From: Bacteriovorax sp.
GTDB lineage: Bacteria > Bdellovibrionota > Bacteriovoracia > Bacteriovoracales > Bacteriovoracaceae
Reading direction: 5' to 3'
DNA length: 56,681 nucleotides
Assembly: GCA_014378525.1 (NCBI GenBank)
Contig: JACMNL010000115.1
Location: 1 to 56,681 of the forward strand
Of the stretch, positions 42,105 to 50,798 are shown piece by piece. The notes under the pieces were generated by a model that was not told the origin of the DNA, made no database searches, and saw only the letters and a program-made list of their open reading frames with translations. Both the position numbers and the translations under genes were made by a program. Within the stretch, counting starts at the first letter, position 1; each line of letters starts with the position of its first letter.

Positions 42105-43358
42105 TTATTGTTTTGATCGCATATCTATAATACGTTTTAACTTCCCCGTGCGGGAGTTATTTTCAAGGGTTTTTTGTTCCACGATTTCAATTTTAAGTGG
42201 GTGAATAAGATTTTTTTTCAAAAGTTCTTCATAACTGGTTTTATCTTTACTGAAAGCTTCGAGAACTCTTTTTTCAATTCCAGATCCTCTGGATAGATTA
42301 ACTCCGGCAATTTTTAGAACTAATTCATCTTTGTGATCAAAGTGTGTAAGCACCATCTGAAACTGTATTCCTGAAATTTCCGACAAGGACTTAATGATCA
42401 TTTCTCTTGTGTCTTCAAAATAAACACTCAGAGTTCCCAGTCTGGCCGCTTCTTCAGACCGCCCTTGAAGCTTAAACTTTCTATTGGGTACACCTTCATC
42501 TTCAAGCCACATCGCCATATCACCGGCGGGATAACGAATGATTGGCATGAGTTTTCTTGTGAGGTTAGTTAACAGAACTTTCCCCAGAATATTTTTTTCA
42601 GTGATCACTTCATTAGTATCCGGATCGACGATTTCAATAATACTGGCGTCATCATAGACTCTATGTTCATTATTGGCGCAGTCTCTGCTGGAATAACCTA
42701 TCATTCCCCCGTCAACGCTGGCGCATCCGATAGATGAAATTTTAATATCAGGAAAAATATTTCTTAAGGCCTGGTGCTGGTCATCGTATAGAGCTTCACC
42801 GCCAAAAAGGATTTTTTCTATTTTCAGCTTTGGAAATCTGGTTTTGTTGTATTTTTCCAGCATCGTTAGAATCGCGGAGGGTACACCCACGATAGTATTT
42901 ATTCCAAATTCTTCGATGATCTTTAAAATCTGTATATGATCAGTCTGCCCTGCAATCGGAAATTGAGTGATCTTCTTCTTTTCGGCCGGAATAAACTGAA
43001 GCGAATCTTTTATAAATAAAAATGAAGCATATAAATCACCGGCATAAAAAAGATTTCCAACTCTGTCACCATGATCCAGAATTCCTTCGCTCATCCCCCA
43101 TCCAAACGATGTGGTGTAGGCCATCCATTCAAGGTGAGTAAAATAAGAATATTTGGGAGCACCTGTGCTTCCACCGCTTTTAAAAACGATTCCATCCGGC
43201 GAAGTGGATGTCACAACTTCCGATTTCCAGAAATTCGTCTGATCAATAACCGGAAGATCTGAAAGATTGTCAGTCTTCGCATTTTTATACAATTCACGAT
43301 AGTAAGGTGAATGTTTTTTTGCGTGTTCAATAATTTCCTTCAACAACCATTTCTGCAT
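42105..43358 (-). CDS. PaaK-like adenylate-forming enzyme
   Basis: A 417-residue member of the phenylacetate-CoA ligase (PaaK)-like branch of adenylating enzymes. The nucleotide loop is SGGSTGAPK at 61-69, FYAGDLYASF follows, the A5-like region is GCASVDGGMIGY, and the C-terminal end SRTGKLKRIID carries the catalytic lysine position. It should activate a carboxylic acid as acyl-AMP for transfer to CoA or a carrier. It starts one base after the stop of the LuxC-PaaK fusion gene and resembles the second half of that fusion (matching SGGS.G.PK and NLFYAG.LY blocks), so the two are paralogues. AGGAA precedes the ATG. Confidence 0.85.
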   Translation of the reverse strand: MQKWLLKEIIEHAKKHSPYYRELYKNAKTDNLSDLPVIDQTNFWKSEVVTSTSPDGIVFKSGGSTGAPKYSYFTHLEWMAYTTSFGWGMSEGILDHGDRVGNLFYAGDLYASFLFIKDSLQFIPAEKKKITQFPIAGQTDHIQILKIIEEFGINTIVGVPSAILTMLEKYNKTRFPKLKIEKILFGGEALYDDQHQALRNIFPDIKISSIGCASVDGGMIGYSSRDCANNEHRVYDDASIIEIVDPDTNEVITEKNILGKVLLTNLTRKLMPIIRYPAGDMAMWLEDEGVPNRKFKLQGRSEEAARLGTLSVYFEDTREMIIKSLSEISGIQFQMVLTHFDHKDELVLKIAGVNLSRGSGIEKRVLEAFSKDKTSYEELLKKNLIHPLKIEIVEQKTLENNSRTGKLKRIIDMRSKQ

Positions 43359-43359
43359 A

Positions 43360-45879
43360 TTAATTCCTGTGATCTATGACACTTCTTAATTTCCCGGTGC
43401 TCGGATTGTGGGTCATTTCTTTTTTATCAACTATCGTGACATCAAAATCCATCACCAGGTCGAGATTTACGACTAAGTTTAAATCGGGGTATTCAGCTAA
43501 GAACATTTTCCGTAATGCTTCAGGAGTCTGCGCATCCTTAAGTTGATTTTCAACTTTGATTTCAACTTTTTCTTTTTTAAGCGCATCACCTGAAAAAAGA
43601 TGAAGTTGAATGGATCCTTCGAATTCCAGTTTATCGATCAGGATTTTTTGAAACTTCTGGTAACTTAAAAATGTGGTTCCTATTCTGAAGACATCACCGT
43701 GACGGCCGAGAAGTTCAAAACGAATTCCTCTTCTCCCGCATTCACATGCACCAACAAGCTCTTTACCCACATCCCCAATAGCATATCTCTCTATATTCTG
43801 ACCGTGACGGACTTTTGAAGTAAATAACAGCCTTCCAATTTCACCCAACTTAACAGGTTCATCTTTTTCCAGGTTTACGATTTCAAGGTCGTGAAGTTTT
43901 TCGTGTAAGTGGTGAACTCCTCCCGTGGAGAATTCACACTGATAAGCGAGTGGCCCTGCATCAACCGATCCATAGCTGGCCGATCTGACAATCTCAACAC
44001 CGTACTCGCGCATTAAAAAATTTCTTTGCGCTTCACTGAAGTGCTCGCCACCGTAAAATATTTTTTTTATTCCACGGTATTTTTTAAAGTCGTCATGATT
44101 CTCTTTGAACAACTGGATTAAGTACGACGGCATTCCTAAAAGAGTATCAACTCTATTATTAATGATGGTTTTTCCAACCAGGCCAAAGTCAGTGCTCGCT
44201 CCCATTGGAAAATGAACTGCATTTAATTTTTCGAGAATGGTAAAAAAGCTGATGAATCCCCCATAAAGAGATCCGGCATAAAATAAATTCATGCAACGGT
44301 CTGTTTTTGGATTTAATCCTGCGGCATAAAGTCCTTCACCTGCAAGTTCCATCTGACGGTTGTAATCCTGATACGTGAACACTGAAAGTTTTGGTTCTCC
44401 CGAACTTCCACCGCTGTAGAAAAACAAATCAGAGTATTCAGCTTTTACAATCTGGCACTGAAAATCTGCTTTTTCCATAATGGATGTGAGTCTTACCGGG
44501 GCAGGCGATTTCATATCTTCGAATGAACATTTATTTTTCATCATGGCCGAATCTTTCGAGTCGTGAAAATTAATTCTCTGGCAATATCTCTCGAGGGCGT
44601 AAACACCATCATGTGGCTCGCCTATATAACTGTCAGTCATTTCACCAATAGCTCTCACTCTCTGGGCCCCGGCCATAAAAAGATCTCTGGTCAAAGCTTC
44701 AACTTCCATCGCACTGGCCGCAATCCCTGCTGTCTGCAGATACATTTTAAGCGGACGAAGATGGTTAATCATTTTTGATCTGGGCATTGGCTTCAGCCAG
44801 ATTGTTCTGAAAAGTGGCGATGAACTTAAAGCAGAAGTGTCTTCAACATATATTCGCCAGTCATTTTGTGGAGAAACCACCAAGTGACTTCCGCCAAGAA
44901 TTGATTTCAATCTAACCTGTTCACGGGTCACAGTTAACTCAGCTGTTTCCTGAACTCCGGGCATAACTCTTTTCATTGTCGGAGAAATCATATTCAGTGC
45001 GGCCGATAATTGTTCTGCTACCTTTTTTAATTCTTCAAAATTAGTGTCTTCAATAAAAATCGTCTGCGGGCTCGAACATGCCATCTGTTCATTAAGACAG
45101 ATTTCATAGGCCATCTTTTTATAAACTTCAGCATTATTTTTTTGCGACTGGGTAATATAAGAAAATGAAATTTTGTGCCCCCACTCTACAATACGTGCAC
45201 CACGTGGGGCAATCTCGCGTATACTCTGAACACTTTCTTCTCCTCCCCAGGCAGAGATCACGTCAGCAATACTTAAAAAACTTTTTAAATACTCTTTTTG
45301 TTTTGAACTGATTTTTGCAATGTAAATATAATCTTTCAATGAACTGGTTGTATCCAGCCTGCAGAACTCTTCATAAAAAATTCCTGCGAACTGACTGTCT
45401 TTGTGAGCGAGTTTTAAAACGTTAACGTTCCCGCTCAATAAACCTTCCATCACTCCAAGGACTGCAAGCAGAGGTGAATTATTCGGTGTCACATGAACTA
45501 GTGTTCCCAGAGGATACCAGGCTTCAAAATGATTTTCGCGTGCATCCTGTCTCTTCAACTCAAAGGGATGTTCGCTTCCAAGTTCTCTTTTTAACTTTGT
45601 ACGAAGATGATCGATGCTTAAAAAATCAATCAGCCCCTGCATATTGATATCAACTTCATCACTCGCAATATCTTCTCTGCTCTTTAAATCAGACTCGAGT
45701 CTTTTATAAAATTTATCTTTCTTTAAAAGCTCTGCCTGAATTTTTCCGACGACATCAAATAGAAGATAGTGACTTAGCGGTGGTTTCGCCCACCAGTGAG
45801 CATTATCAACATGACCCATGAATAAGTTTTTAAACTCATCATCCGTCACCATTTTTCCCTGCCATAAATTCGTTGTCAT
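43360..45879 (-). CDS. LuxC-like acyl-CoA reductase fused to a PaaK-like domain
   Basis: An 839-residue fusion. Residues of about 90-440 form a LuxC-type acyl-CoA reductase (aldehyde dehydrogenase fold): WYPLGTLVHVTPNNSPLLAV, and Cys268 in NEQMACSSPQ as the acyl-accepting nucleophile. Residues of about 455-839 form a PaaK-like adenylating domain with YSGGSSGEPK at 488-497, NLFYAGSLYGGF, and the C-terminal STGKLRSVID lysine end. LuxC reduces an acyl thioester to aldehyde with NADPH. The start overlaps the LuxE-like stop (TAATG), with AGGGAAGG upstream. One chain could activate an acid and reduce it, or use two substrates. Confidence 0.85.
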   Translation of the reverse strand: MTTNLWQGKMVTDDEFKNLFMGHVDNAHWWAKPPLSHYLLFDVVGKIQAELLKKDKFYKRLESDLKSREDIASDEVDINMQGLIDFLSIDHLRTKLKRELGSEHPFELKRQDARENHFEAWYPLGTLVHVTPNNSPLLAVLGVMEGLLSGNVNVLKLAHKDSQFAGIFYEEFCRLDTTSSLKDYIYIAKISSKQKEYLKSFLSIADVISAWGGEESVQSIREIAPRGARIVEWGHKISFSYITQSQKNNAEVYKKMAYEICLNEQMACSSPQTIFIEDTNFEELKKVAEQLSAALNMISPTMKRVMPGVQETAELTVTREQVRLKSILGGSHLVVSPQNDWRIYVEDTSALSSSPLFRTIWLKPMPRSKMINHLRPLKMYLQTAGIAASAMEVEALTRDLFMAGAQRVRAIGEMTDSYIGEPHDGVYALERYCQRINFHDSKDSAMMKNKCSFEDMKSPAPVRLTSIMEKADFQCQIVKAEYSDLFFYSGGSSGEPKLSVFTYQDYNRQMELAGEGLYAAGLNPKTDRCMNLFYAGSLYGGFISFFTILEKLNAVHFPMGASTDFGLVGKTIINNRVDTLLGMPSYLIQLFKENHDDFKKYRGIKKIFYGGEHFSEAQRNFLMREYGVEIVRSASYGSVDAGPLAYQCEFSTGGVHHLHEKLHDLEIVNLEKDEPVKLGEIGRLLFTSKVRHGQNIERYAIGDVGKELVGACECGRRGIRFELLGRHGDVFRIGTTFLSYQKFQKILIDKLEFEGSIQLHLFSGDALKKEKVEIKVENQLKDAQTPEALRKMFLAEYPDLNLVVNLDLVMDFDVTIVDKKEMTHNPSTGKLRSVIDHRN

Positions 45880-47045
45880 TATGACGCCTTCCCTTTTAGA
45901 AGTTCTGAGGCCGCAAGAGCACAGCTTTTATTCTTTGAAACTCCGGCACGGCCGTGAATCCTGAAATAAGGTGTGTTCATTCCACATTTACAATTTTCAT
46001 GAAGAGAAGCTAAGTCCCCCATGATCACAGAGTGGGCAGGCATACTTGTAATATAGGGTGAAACAAAATGCAGAAAACCTTTTTTATCAAAACCAAGTGG
46101 CTTCAATGTATCGACTTCGCGGATAAAAACACGTGACCATACAGGAACATGGAATTCATGATTCGAGCATTCAACGTAAGGAATGCAATGCTCAACTGAA
46201 CCAAACCCGTCGCGAAGCCTGGCATTGGGAATTCCCAGCATCTCTTCCGCTAAACTATACAGGTCATTTTTTTCAATCGCTTTATCAGCATGGCCTTTCC
46301 ATCCACCGCCTAAAAACACCAGTGAATCTTTATGAAATTTTAACGGAGGTAATCCAAGTTTTTTCATTCTTTCCAGTGCGAAATAAAAGAAGGCGGGAAA
46401 TCCAAAAAGCCTGACTGGTAAACCCTGGTCAGCAAAACGTTTGAAAGCTTCAATCGTACCGAAGACATCAAACTCATGTCCTCCGCTTCCTGTAAATTTA
46501 AGCGACGTAAAAACTTCGTTCACAGGTGCATACTTACAAAGAAAGTTATCCGTATAAGAAGTCCCGAGTTTTGAACTCTCTTCAGTCTGATAACTGAAAA
46601 GAATATAATTGCACTTCTGTTCAGGAGTTACCCATTGGTATTTTTCAAAAATAGCATCGACCATTGCCTGAGCAGACCTGATTGTCCATTCATCAAAAAA
46701 GATCTGAGACTTTTGTCCGGTCGTTCCCGAAGATGTTAAATGCAAAAATACTTCAGAAGGCGGAATGGATAATATCTCATTGCCTTTAAAAAAATGCGCC
46801 CACAGATGAGGGATTTTTAAACAATCCTCCATCGTCTTTACATCATCAGATTTAAAGTTCTGTGACTTTGAAAGGTCTCTGTAAAAATCACTTTTTTCAA
46901 TATGCCATGAGCTGATTTCTTCCATCGCTTTTAAAAACAGCTCATCACTTTTTTTAAAGTCATTATAAGGATCACTTTGATCACAAAGCTCCTGCACATG
47001 ACTTAATTTTTTAGCATCGGGAACAACAAGCTTATTTGTTGCCAT
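45879..47045 (-). CDS. LuxE-like acyl-protein synthetase
   Basis: A 388-residue enzyme of the LuxE family. In light-emitting bacteria LuxE activates a fatty acid as acyl-AMP, takes the acyl group on a C-terminal cysteine and hands it to LuxC. Here the nucleotide loop is TSSGTTGQK at 104-112, FLGGGWKGHADKAI is at about 247-260, and GSVEHCIPYVEC follows. A cysteine in the expected place, Cys375 in KNKSCALAAS, could be the acyl carrier. The start overlaps the previous gene by 14 bases and has AGGTG upstream. Together with the next gene it makes a complete acid-to-aldehyde pair. Confidence 0.88.
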   Translation of the reverse strand: MATNKLVVPDAKKLSHVQELCDQSDPYNDFKKSDELFLKAMEEISSWHIEKSDFYRDLSKSQNFKSDDVKTMEDCLKIPHLWAHFFKGNEILSIPPSEVFLHLTSSGTTGQKSQIFFDEWTIRSAQAMVDAIFEKYQWVTPEQKCNYILFSYQTEESSKLGTSYTDNFLCKYAPVNEVFTSLKFTGSGGHEFDVFGTIEAFKRFADQGLPVRLFGFPAFFYFALERMKKLGLPPLKFHKDSLVFLGGGWKGHADKAIEKNDLYSLAEEMLGIPNARLRDGFGSVEHCIPYVECSNHEFHVPVWSRVFIREVDTLKPLGFDKKGFLHFVSPYITSMPAHSVIMGDLASLHENCKCGMNTPYFRIHGRAGVSKNKSCALAASELLKGKAS

Positions 47046-48198
47046 AGATCACCTCAATTGAATCCAGGTTGATCTGCTTCCAGGTATCCACATACTGATC
47101 GATAAAAGGTTTGAATTGTGAAATGACCGACATACCTCTGAAATTCAGCGGCTCCATCGTCCTGCTTAAAACAATATAGTCTTCAAACTTACCATCGACC
47201 TCTCTCATTGCCGGATAAATGGCAGATGGAACGAACTGACCTACTAGAAGCGGCTCAATAAACTGGGTCAGCTTTACGTTTAATAAAACTTCAATATAAG
47301 AAACCCCAATATCATCGAGTTGCATATATAAACTTGTAAGACTTCCACTCAACTCTTCAATAGGTTTTGTGGTTTTAATCAGAGTGCAGTAACCATCGCG
47401 TTTACTGAAGTATGCAAAAATTTCCATGCGTCCTTTTTTATCTGCGATTAACATGTTCGGGGTATGGAATGGAAAAAAACGGTCACGTGGATCAGGAAAT
47501 GTTTCCAGGAATTTTCTTAATACGTAATTGGGAGCGCGGATAATTTCGAATTCCCAAGCTTCATTCGTTGGCAGCGTCACCGGCACTGCTACTGGAACTA
47601 GTTTGGGAATTGAAAGATCAGGAACAAGATTCTGAAGGATTGAATACAACGGCAACAATGAAGCCGATACTTCCTTGACTGGAATTCTTTTTTCTAAAAG
47701 TCCTTTTCTGAATTTTGCAAACAACGTTACTGTTTCGTACTGGCTTAATCTGTGTGCATTGGGAAAAATCCCCAATGGAAGATAATGATTTTTAATGAAA
47801 ACGCGCTGAGGTCCTGCTGTCACTGTTCTCGTCGTTGCGTAGAGAGAGTTAAGCTCTGTCCCCTTCTCTAAAAAATGCTCACCGACATAAACAACTAAAT
47901 GATTTCCGATTTTATTTTTCTGAAATGCCGGATGAACGACAAGGCCCACGAGTTTCCCGATTTTATTTTCTTTATCGATCTCTGTGATAAGACAACCCGT
48001 AATCACTTTCTGGGTCATGTCTCTTGCAACTAAAACCAAATGCGATTCATTATCTAAGATCGCACGCGATAATAAATCAGGATCAGTTCCATAGGAGATA
48101 GGATATTTTCTTCCATACACCAGTCGATAGAGATTGATAATCTCATCCACATCACTGACGATGGCCTTTTCAATGATCTCGTTGTTTCCAAATTCCAT
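47032..48198 (-). CDS. GNAT-like N-acyltransferase
   Basis: A 388-residue soluble protein. The first 150 residues form a GNAT fold: IEKAIVSDVDEIINLYRLVYG, then VGLVVHPAFQKNKIGNHLVVYV, the acyl-CoA-binding loop (QKNKIG in place of the classic R/QxxGxG/A). The remaining 230 residues have no clear family but alternate strands and helices like a second, decayed GNAT unit. GGAAGGA precedes the start, which lies two bases after the MFS stop, and the LuxE-like start overlaps its end. It may transfer an acyl group to an amine in the same pathway. Confidence 0.75.
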   Translation of the reverse strand: MEFGNNEIIEKAIVSDVDEIINLYRLVYGRKYPISYGTDPDLLSRAILDNESHLVLVARDMTQKVITGCLITEIDKENKIGKLVGLVVHPAFQKNKIGNHLVVYVGEHFLEKGTELNSLYATTRTVTAGPQRVFIKNHYLPLGIFPNAHRLSQYETVTLFAKFRKGLLEKRIPVKEVSASLLPLYSILQNLVPDLSIPKLVPVAVPVTLPTNEAWEFEIIRAPNYVLRKFLETFPDPRDRFFPFHTPNMLIADKKGRMEIFAYFSKRDGYCTLIKTTKPIEELSGSLTSLYMQLDDIGVSYIEVLLNVKLTQFIEPLLVGQFVPSAIYPAMREVDGKFEDYIVLSRTMEPLNFRGMSVISQFKPFIDQYVDTWKQINLDSIEVIYGNK

Positions 48199-48200
48199 AT

Positions 48201-49421
48201 TTATCCTTCCTGAGGTTTAACTCTTAAAAAACTAGGCATAAAAAAAGCACTGACCATTGTGAGCATGCCGCAAATCAAAGCGAAGCGCGGGATATCGACA
48301 AGCGGAAATAAAATCCCGGAAATTGCAAAAGAGACCGGCATTGATGCCGCTGAAATAATATTGACTGCCACCATGATGGCCGGCACTTCATGTTCTTTAA
48401 GGGCGGTCTGGAAATAAGTAAGAACCTGCACGTTTAAAAACGTACTGAGGATTCCGATTAAAAATAAAAGAAAGGAAGCTTCGCCTGTCGATTTAGAGAA
48501 CGAAAATACCTGAAAAAATAATCCGAATAAAAAACACACGATTGCAATCATCCCGATGCGCTTATCCTCGCGAACTTGAATGGCGGTAAGAGATAAAAAC
48601 ATTCCGGTTAAAAAAGCACCGAGCCCCATCGCTCCTTCTATCGTCGCGAGGTCACTTCCCGTCCCCTTAAATACATTCGCTACATACCAAGGGATCATAA
48701 CGAGAATTGGAGTGAAAATTAAATTAATGAATAAAAAGCTCATCAGCATTCTTTTGATCGCCGGATATCTTTTCAAAACGGCCATCGGCCCTTCTGCTTC
48801 CTGTCCTTCCGGAATCGGCGCTTCAGAATGTTTCACGACAACTTTATTCTGCAGAACTGCTGCAAAAATAAAACTGCCCGCATTGATCATCACCAGCGCT
48901 TTAATATCAAAAAGATTTAATAAAAAAATCGAGCAGGCCGCTCCTAGAATATTTGAAATAGAAAAACTCGTATCGAGTAGTGCGTTCAGCGCCGGTACCT
49001 GTTCTGTCTCAACAAGAATCGGAGGCAATGATAAAATCGCCGGATTAAAAACACTCGATCCTATTCCCACTAAAAAAGCGGCAATAAATAAATACACTAA
49101 AAATATTGTACTTTTTTCAGGAACAAAAAACATTGAGATAAAAAACACCAACAAAACGGCACCTCTGAAATATTCTGTAGCAACGACAGTTTTTAAAATT
49201 CCATTACTACCGATAATTTTCGATGAATAAAAAGACATGAAGATGTGAGGAAGAAAACTAACGGCGAGAAACCAGGGAACGATGTTGATGGAGTAATTCT
49301 TCGTGAGATACCACACCAGCCCGATGGACATCATCTTGTCACACACCGTGGATAAGAGTTGAGAAACGAATACGATGAACGCATTCCTGTCCTGCAATAT
49401 ACCTAGTTTAAAATTTGTCAT
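48201..49421 (-). CDS. MFS transporter
   Basis: A 406-residue inner-membrane protein with 12 predicted membrane segments. Features include LGILQDRNAFIVFVSQLLSTVCDKMM at the start, the family-type GIGSSVFNPAILSLPPILVE after TM4, and PVSFAISGILFPLVD in the second half; it resembles the MFS_3 (enterobactin exporter-like) group. It is the first gene of the operon leading to the LuxE/LuxC-like enzymes, so it probably exports the pathway product. AGAGG lies just before the ATG. The upstream spacer (49422-49495) must hold the promoter, but I see no clear one. Confidence 0.88.
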   Translation of the reverse strand: MTNFKLGILQDRNAFIVFVSQLLSTVCDKMMSIGLVWYLTKNYSINIVPWFLAVSFLPHIFMSFYSSKIIGSNGILKTVVATEYFRGAVLLVFFISMFFVPEKSTIFLVYLFIAAFLVGIGSSVFNPAILSLPPILVETEQVPALNALLDTSFSISNILGAACSIFLLNLFDIKALVMINAGSFIFAAVLQNKVVVKHSEAPIPEGQEAEGPMAVLKRYPAIKRMLMSFLFINLIFTPILVMIPWYVANVFKGTGSDLATIEGAMGLGAFLTGMFLSLTAIQVREDKRIGMIAIVCFLFGLFFQVFSFSKSTGEASFLLFLIGILSTFLNVQVLTYFQTALKEHEVPAIMVAVNIISAASMPVSFAISGILFPLVDIPRFALICGMLTMVSAFFMPSFLRVKPQEG

Positions 49422-49495
49422 ACCTCTATTTTAAGAGGGTTTAAAATTCCTTCAAAGCCCCTTTAAAATGTGACAATTATTGCTCTAAAAGTATT

Positions 49496-49831
49496 TCAGT
49501 CAATTAACGACAGCACTCTTTCAGCAAGATTATGGGCGATTATTGGCTTGGGTAGGAAACCTGTAACTCTCGAATCGAGAGAATTCTCTGAACCAGCGGG
49601 TCCCGAGGCGACTAAACGGACATGATTTGAGTACTCATAAAGCTTTTCAAGATCGGCCGGATTCTGGTCTAAATCAAAAATAACCAGATCAGGTTTAAGG
49701 TCATCGATTAAATAAAAATTTTCATTCAGAGTTTCAACGGTATAGATTTCCGCTTTCTTGGCACGAAGGGCCAATTCCATCATTGAACGCAAAAACTTTT
49801 CTTTTTCTACATAAAAAACTTTCTTTACCAT
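49496..49831 (-). CDS. Single-domain response-regulator-like protein
   Basis: A 111-residue receiver (CheY-like) domain alone. The phosphorylation site is Asp53 in DLVIFDLDQNP, and the conserved lysine is Lys95 in FLPKPI. The usual acidic pair after strand 1 is replaced by glutamates (YVEKEKF), so metal binding may be altered. It lies 74 bases upstream of the MFS operon on the same strand and may be co-transcribed with it, or independent. No histidine kinase is nearby. Confidence 0.8.
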   Translation of the reverse strand: MVKKVFYVEKEKFLRSMMELALRAKKAEIYTVETLNENFYLIDDLKPDLVIFDLDQNPADLEKLYEYSNHVRLVASGPAGSENSLDSRVTGFLPKPIIAHNLAERVLSLID

Positions 49832-49859
49832 GGGAGCATTCTCTTGTTAGTCTAAGAAA

Positions 49860-50144
49860 ATGTCAAACCAAGTTCGCGTAATAGATTCACTCTCAAAAAC
49901 AGTTCTTTTTGAAACTACAATGGATAAAATTTCTGATGCTTATTCATTTGCCACGCAAATGGAAGAGGCCGGATTAGACATTGAAGTTGTGGCACCAAGC
50001 CTCGCTGAAACGTTAATCACCTCTCTTGGTGCTAACGAAAAAGACGTCGACCAGTTAAAACAAAGCATGCAGGAAGAAATCGACGATCACGATGAATCTG
50101 ATTTTGGATGCGCTGTCTGCGTTGCCCCGGGACCTCATCAATGA
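49860..50144 (+). CDS. Small soluble protein, unknown
   Basis: A 94-residue acidic protein without signal peptide or membrane segment. Its N-terminal half (VRVIDSLSKTVLFETTMDKI) looks like a beta hairpin, the rest is helical, and it ends CAVCVAPGPH with two cysteines two apart, which could bind metal. No family is recognised. It is divergent from the receiver gene (28 bases between starts) and its stop overlaps the start of the M24 gene (ATGA), so these two are translated together. Confidence 0.72.
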   Translation: MSNQVRVIDSLSKTVLFETTMDKISDAYSFATQMEEAGLDIEVVAPSLAETLITSLGANEKDVDQLKQSMQEEIDDHDESDFGCAVCVAPGPHQ

Positions 50145-50797
50145 GCATAAGCCCTCACGAATTTACTGGTGAACAGTTTAATTTAGAGGACTATCTTCGC
50201 GCACAGGAAAAAACCAGACAACTGGTTTTAGAATTCTCAAAAAAATTACATCCCGGCATGACTGAAGCAGAAGCTAAAGTTCTTCTTGAAAAATCTCTTG
50301 ATGATTCAGGCCTGGAAAAAAAATGGCACCCTACTAAAATGCGAATGGGTCCAAACACGAAATGCAGTTTTCGTGACACTTCAGTTGAATACACGTTAAC
50401 TGATAATGATATTTTTTTCGTCGATATCGGACCTGTTTACTACAATCACGAAGGTGATTACGGTGAATCGTTTGTCGTTGGAAATAATCCTCGTTTAAAG
50501 CATTTAGCTGATGCCTCTAAAAAAATCTTCTATGCAACTCAAGATGTTTGGAGAGAAAAAAATCTAACAGGCAAAGAGCTTTATGAATTCGCAACGAATG
50601 AAGCAGAAAAATTAAACCTTAGACTCAATACAAATATGTATGGCCATCGCGTGGGTGATTTCCCTCATGCCGTTCATACTCAGGCAAAACTTGGTGGTTT
50701 GCCATTTAAACCATCGCCTAATCTTTGGATTCTGGAAATTCATGTGATCGATGATGAATTAAATCGCGGTGCTTTTTTCGAAGACGTTCTGGCCTGA
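50141..50797 (+). CDS. M24 family (methionine aminopeptidase-like) protein
   Basis: A 218-residue protein of the pita-bread fold. The metal-site motifs are visible: FFVDIGPVYYNHEGDYGESF with two aspartates, GHRVGDFPH with the histidine, and WILEIHVID with a glutamate; the last glutamate could be the one in FFEDVLA. Compared with true methionine aminopeptidases it is short at the C-terminus, so it may be a divergent dipeptidase or a non-peptidase. I start it at 50141, overlapping the previous stop; the upstream frame adds residues from another gene. It is convergent with the methyltransferase, one base apart. Confidence 0.85.
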   Translation: MSISPHEFTGEQFNLEDYLRAQEKTRQLVLEFSKKLHPGMTEAEAKVLLEKSLDDSGLEKKWHPTKMRMGPNTKCSFRDTSVEYTLTDNDIFFVDIGPVYYNHEGDYGESFVVGNNPRLKHLADASKKIFYATQDVWREKNLTGKELYEFATNEAEKLNLRLNTNMYGHRVGDFPHAVHTQAKLGGLPFKPSPNLWILEIHVIDDELNRGAFFEDVLA

Positions 50798-50798
50798 A

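Noticed and set aside
48580-49230. Open frame of 216 codons on the plus strand inside the MFS gene
   Set aside because: It is the reverse of a clear membrane transporter gene; the Lys- and Ile-rich product is the expected shadow of hydrophobic codons.
42002-49421. Bioluminescence operon
   Set aside because: LuxC- and LuxE-like genes are present, but no luxA, luxB or flavin reductase gene is in the window, and added GNAT, PaaK and MFS genes do not fit a light operon.
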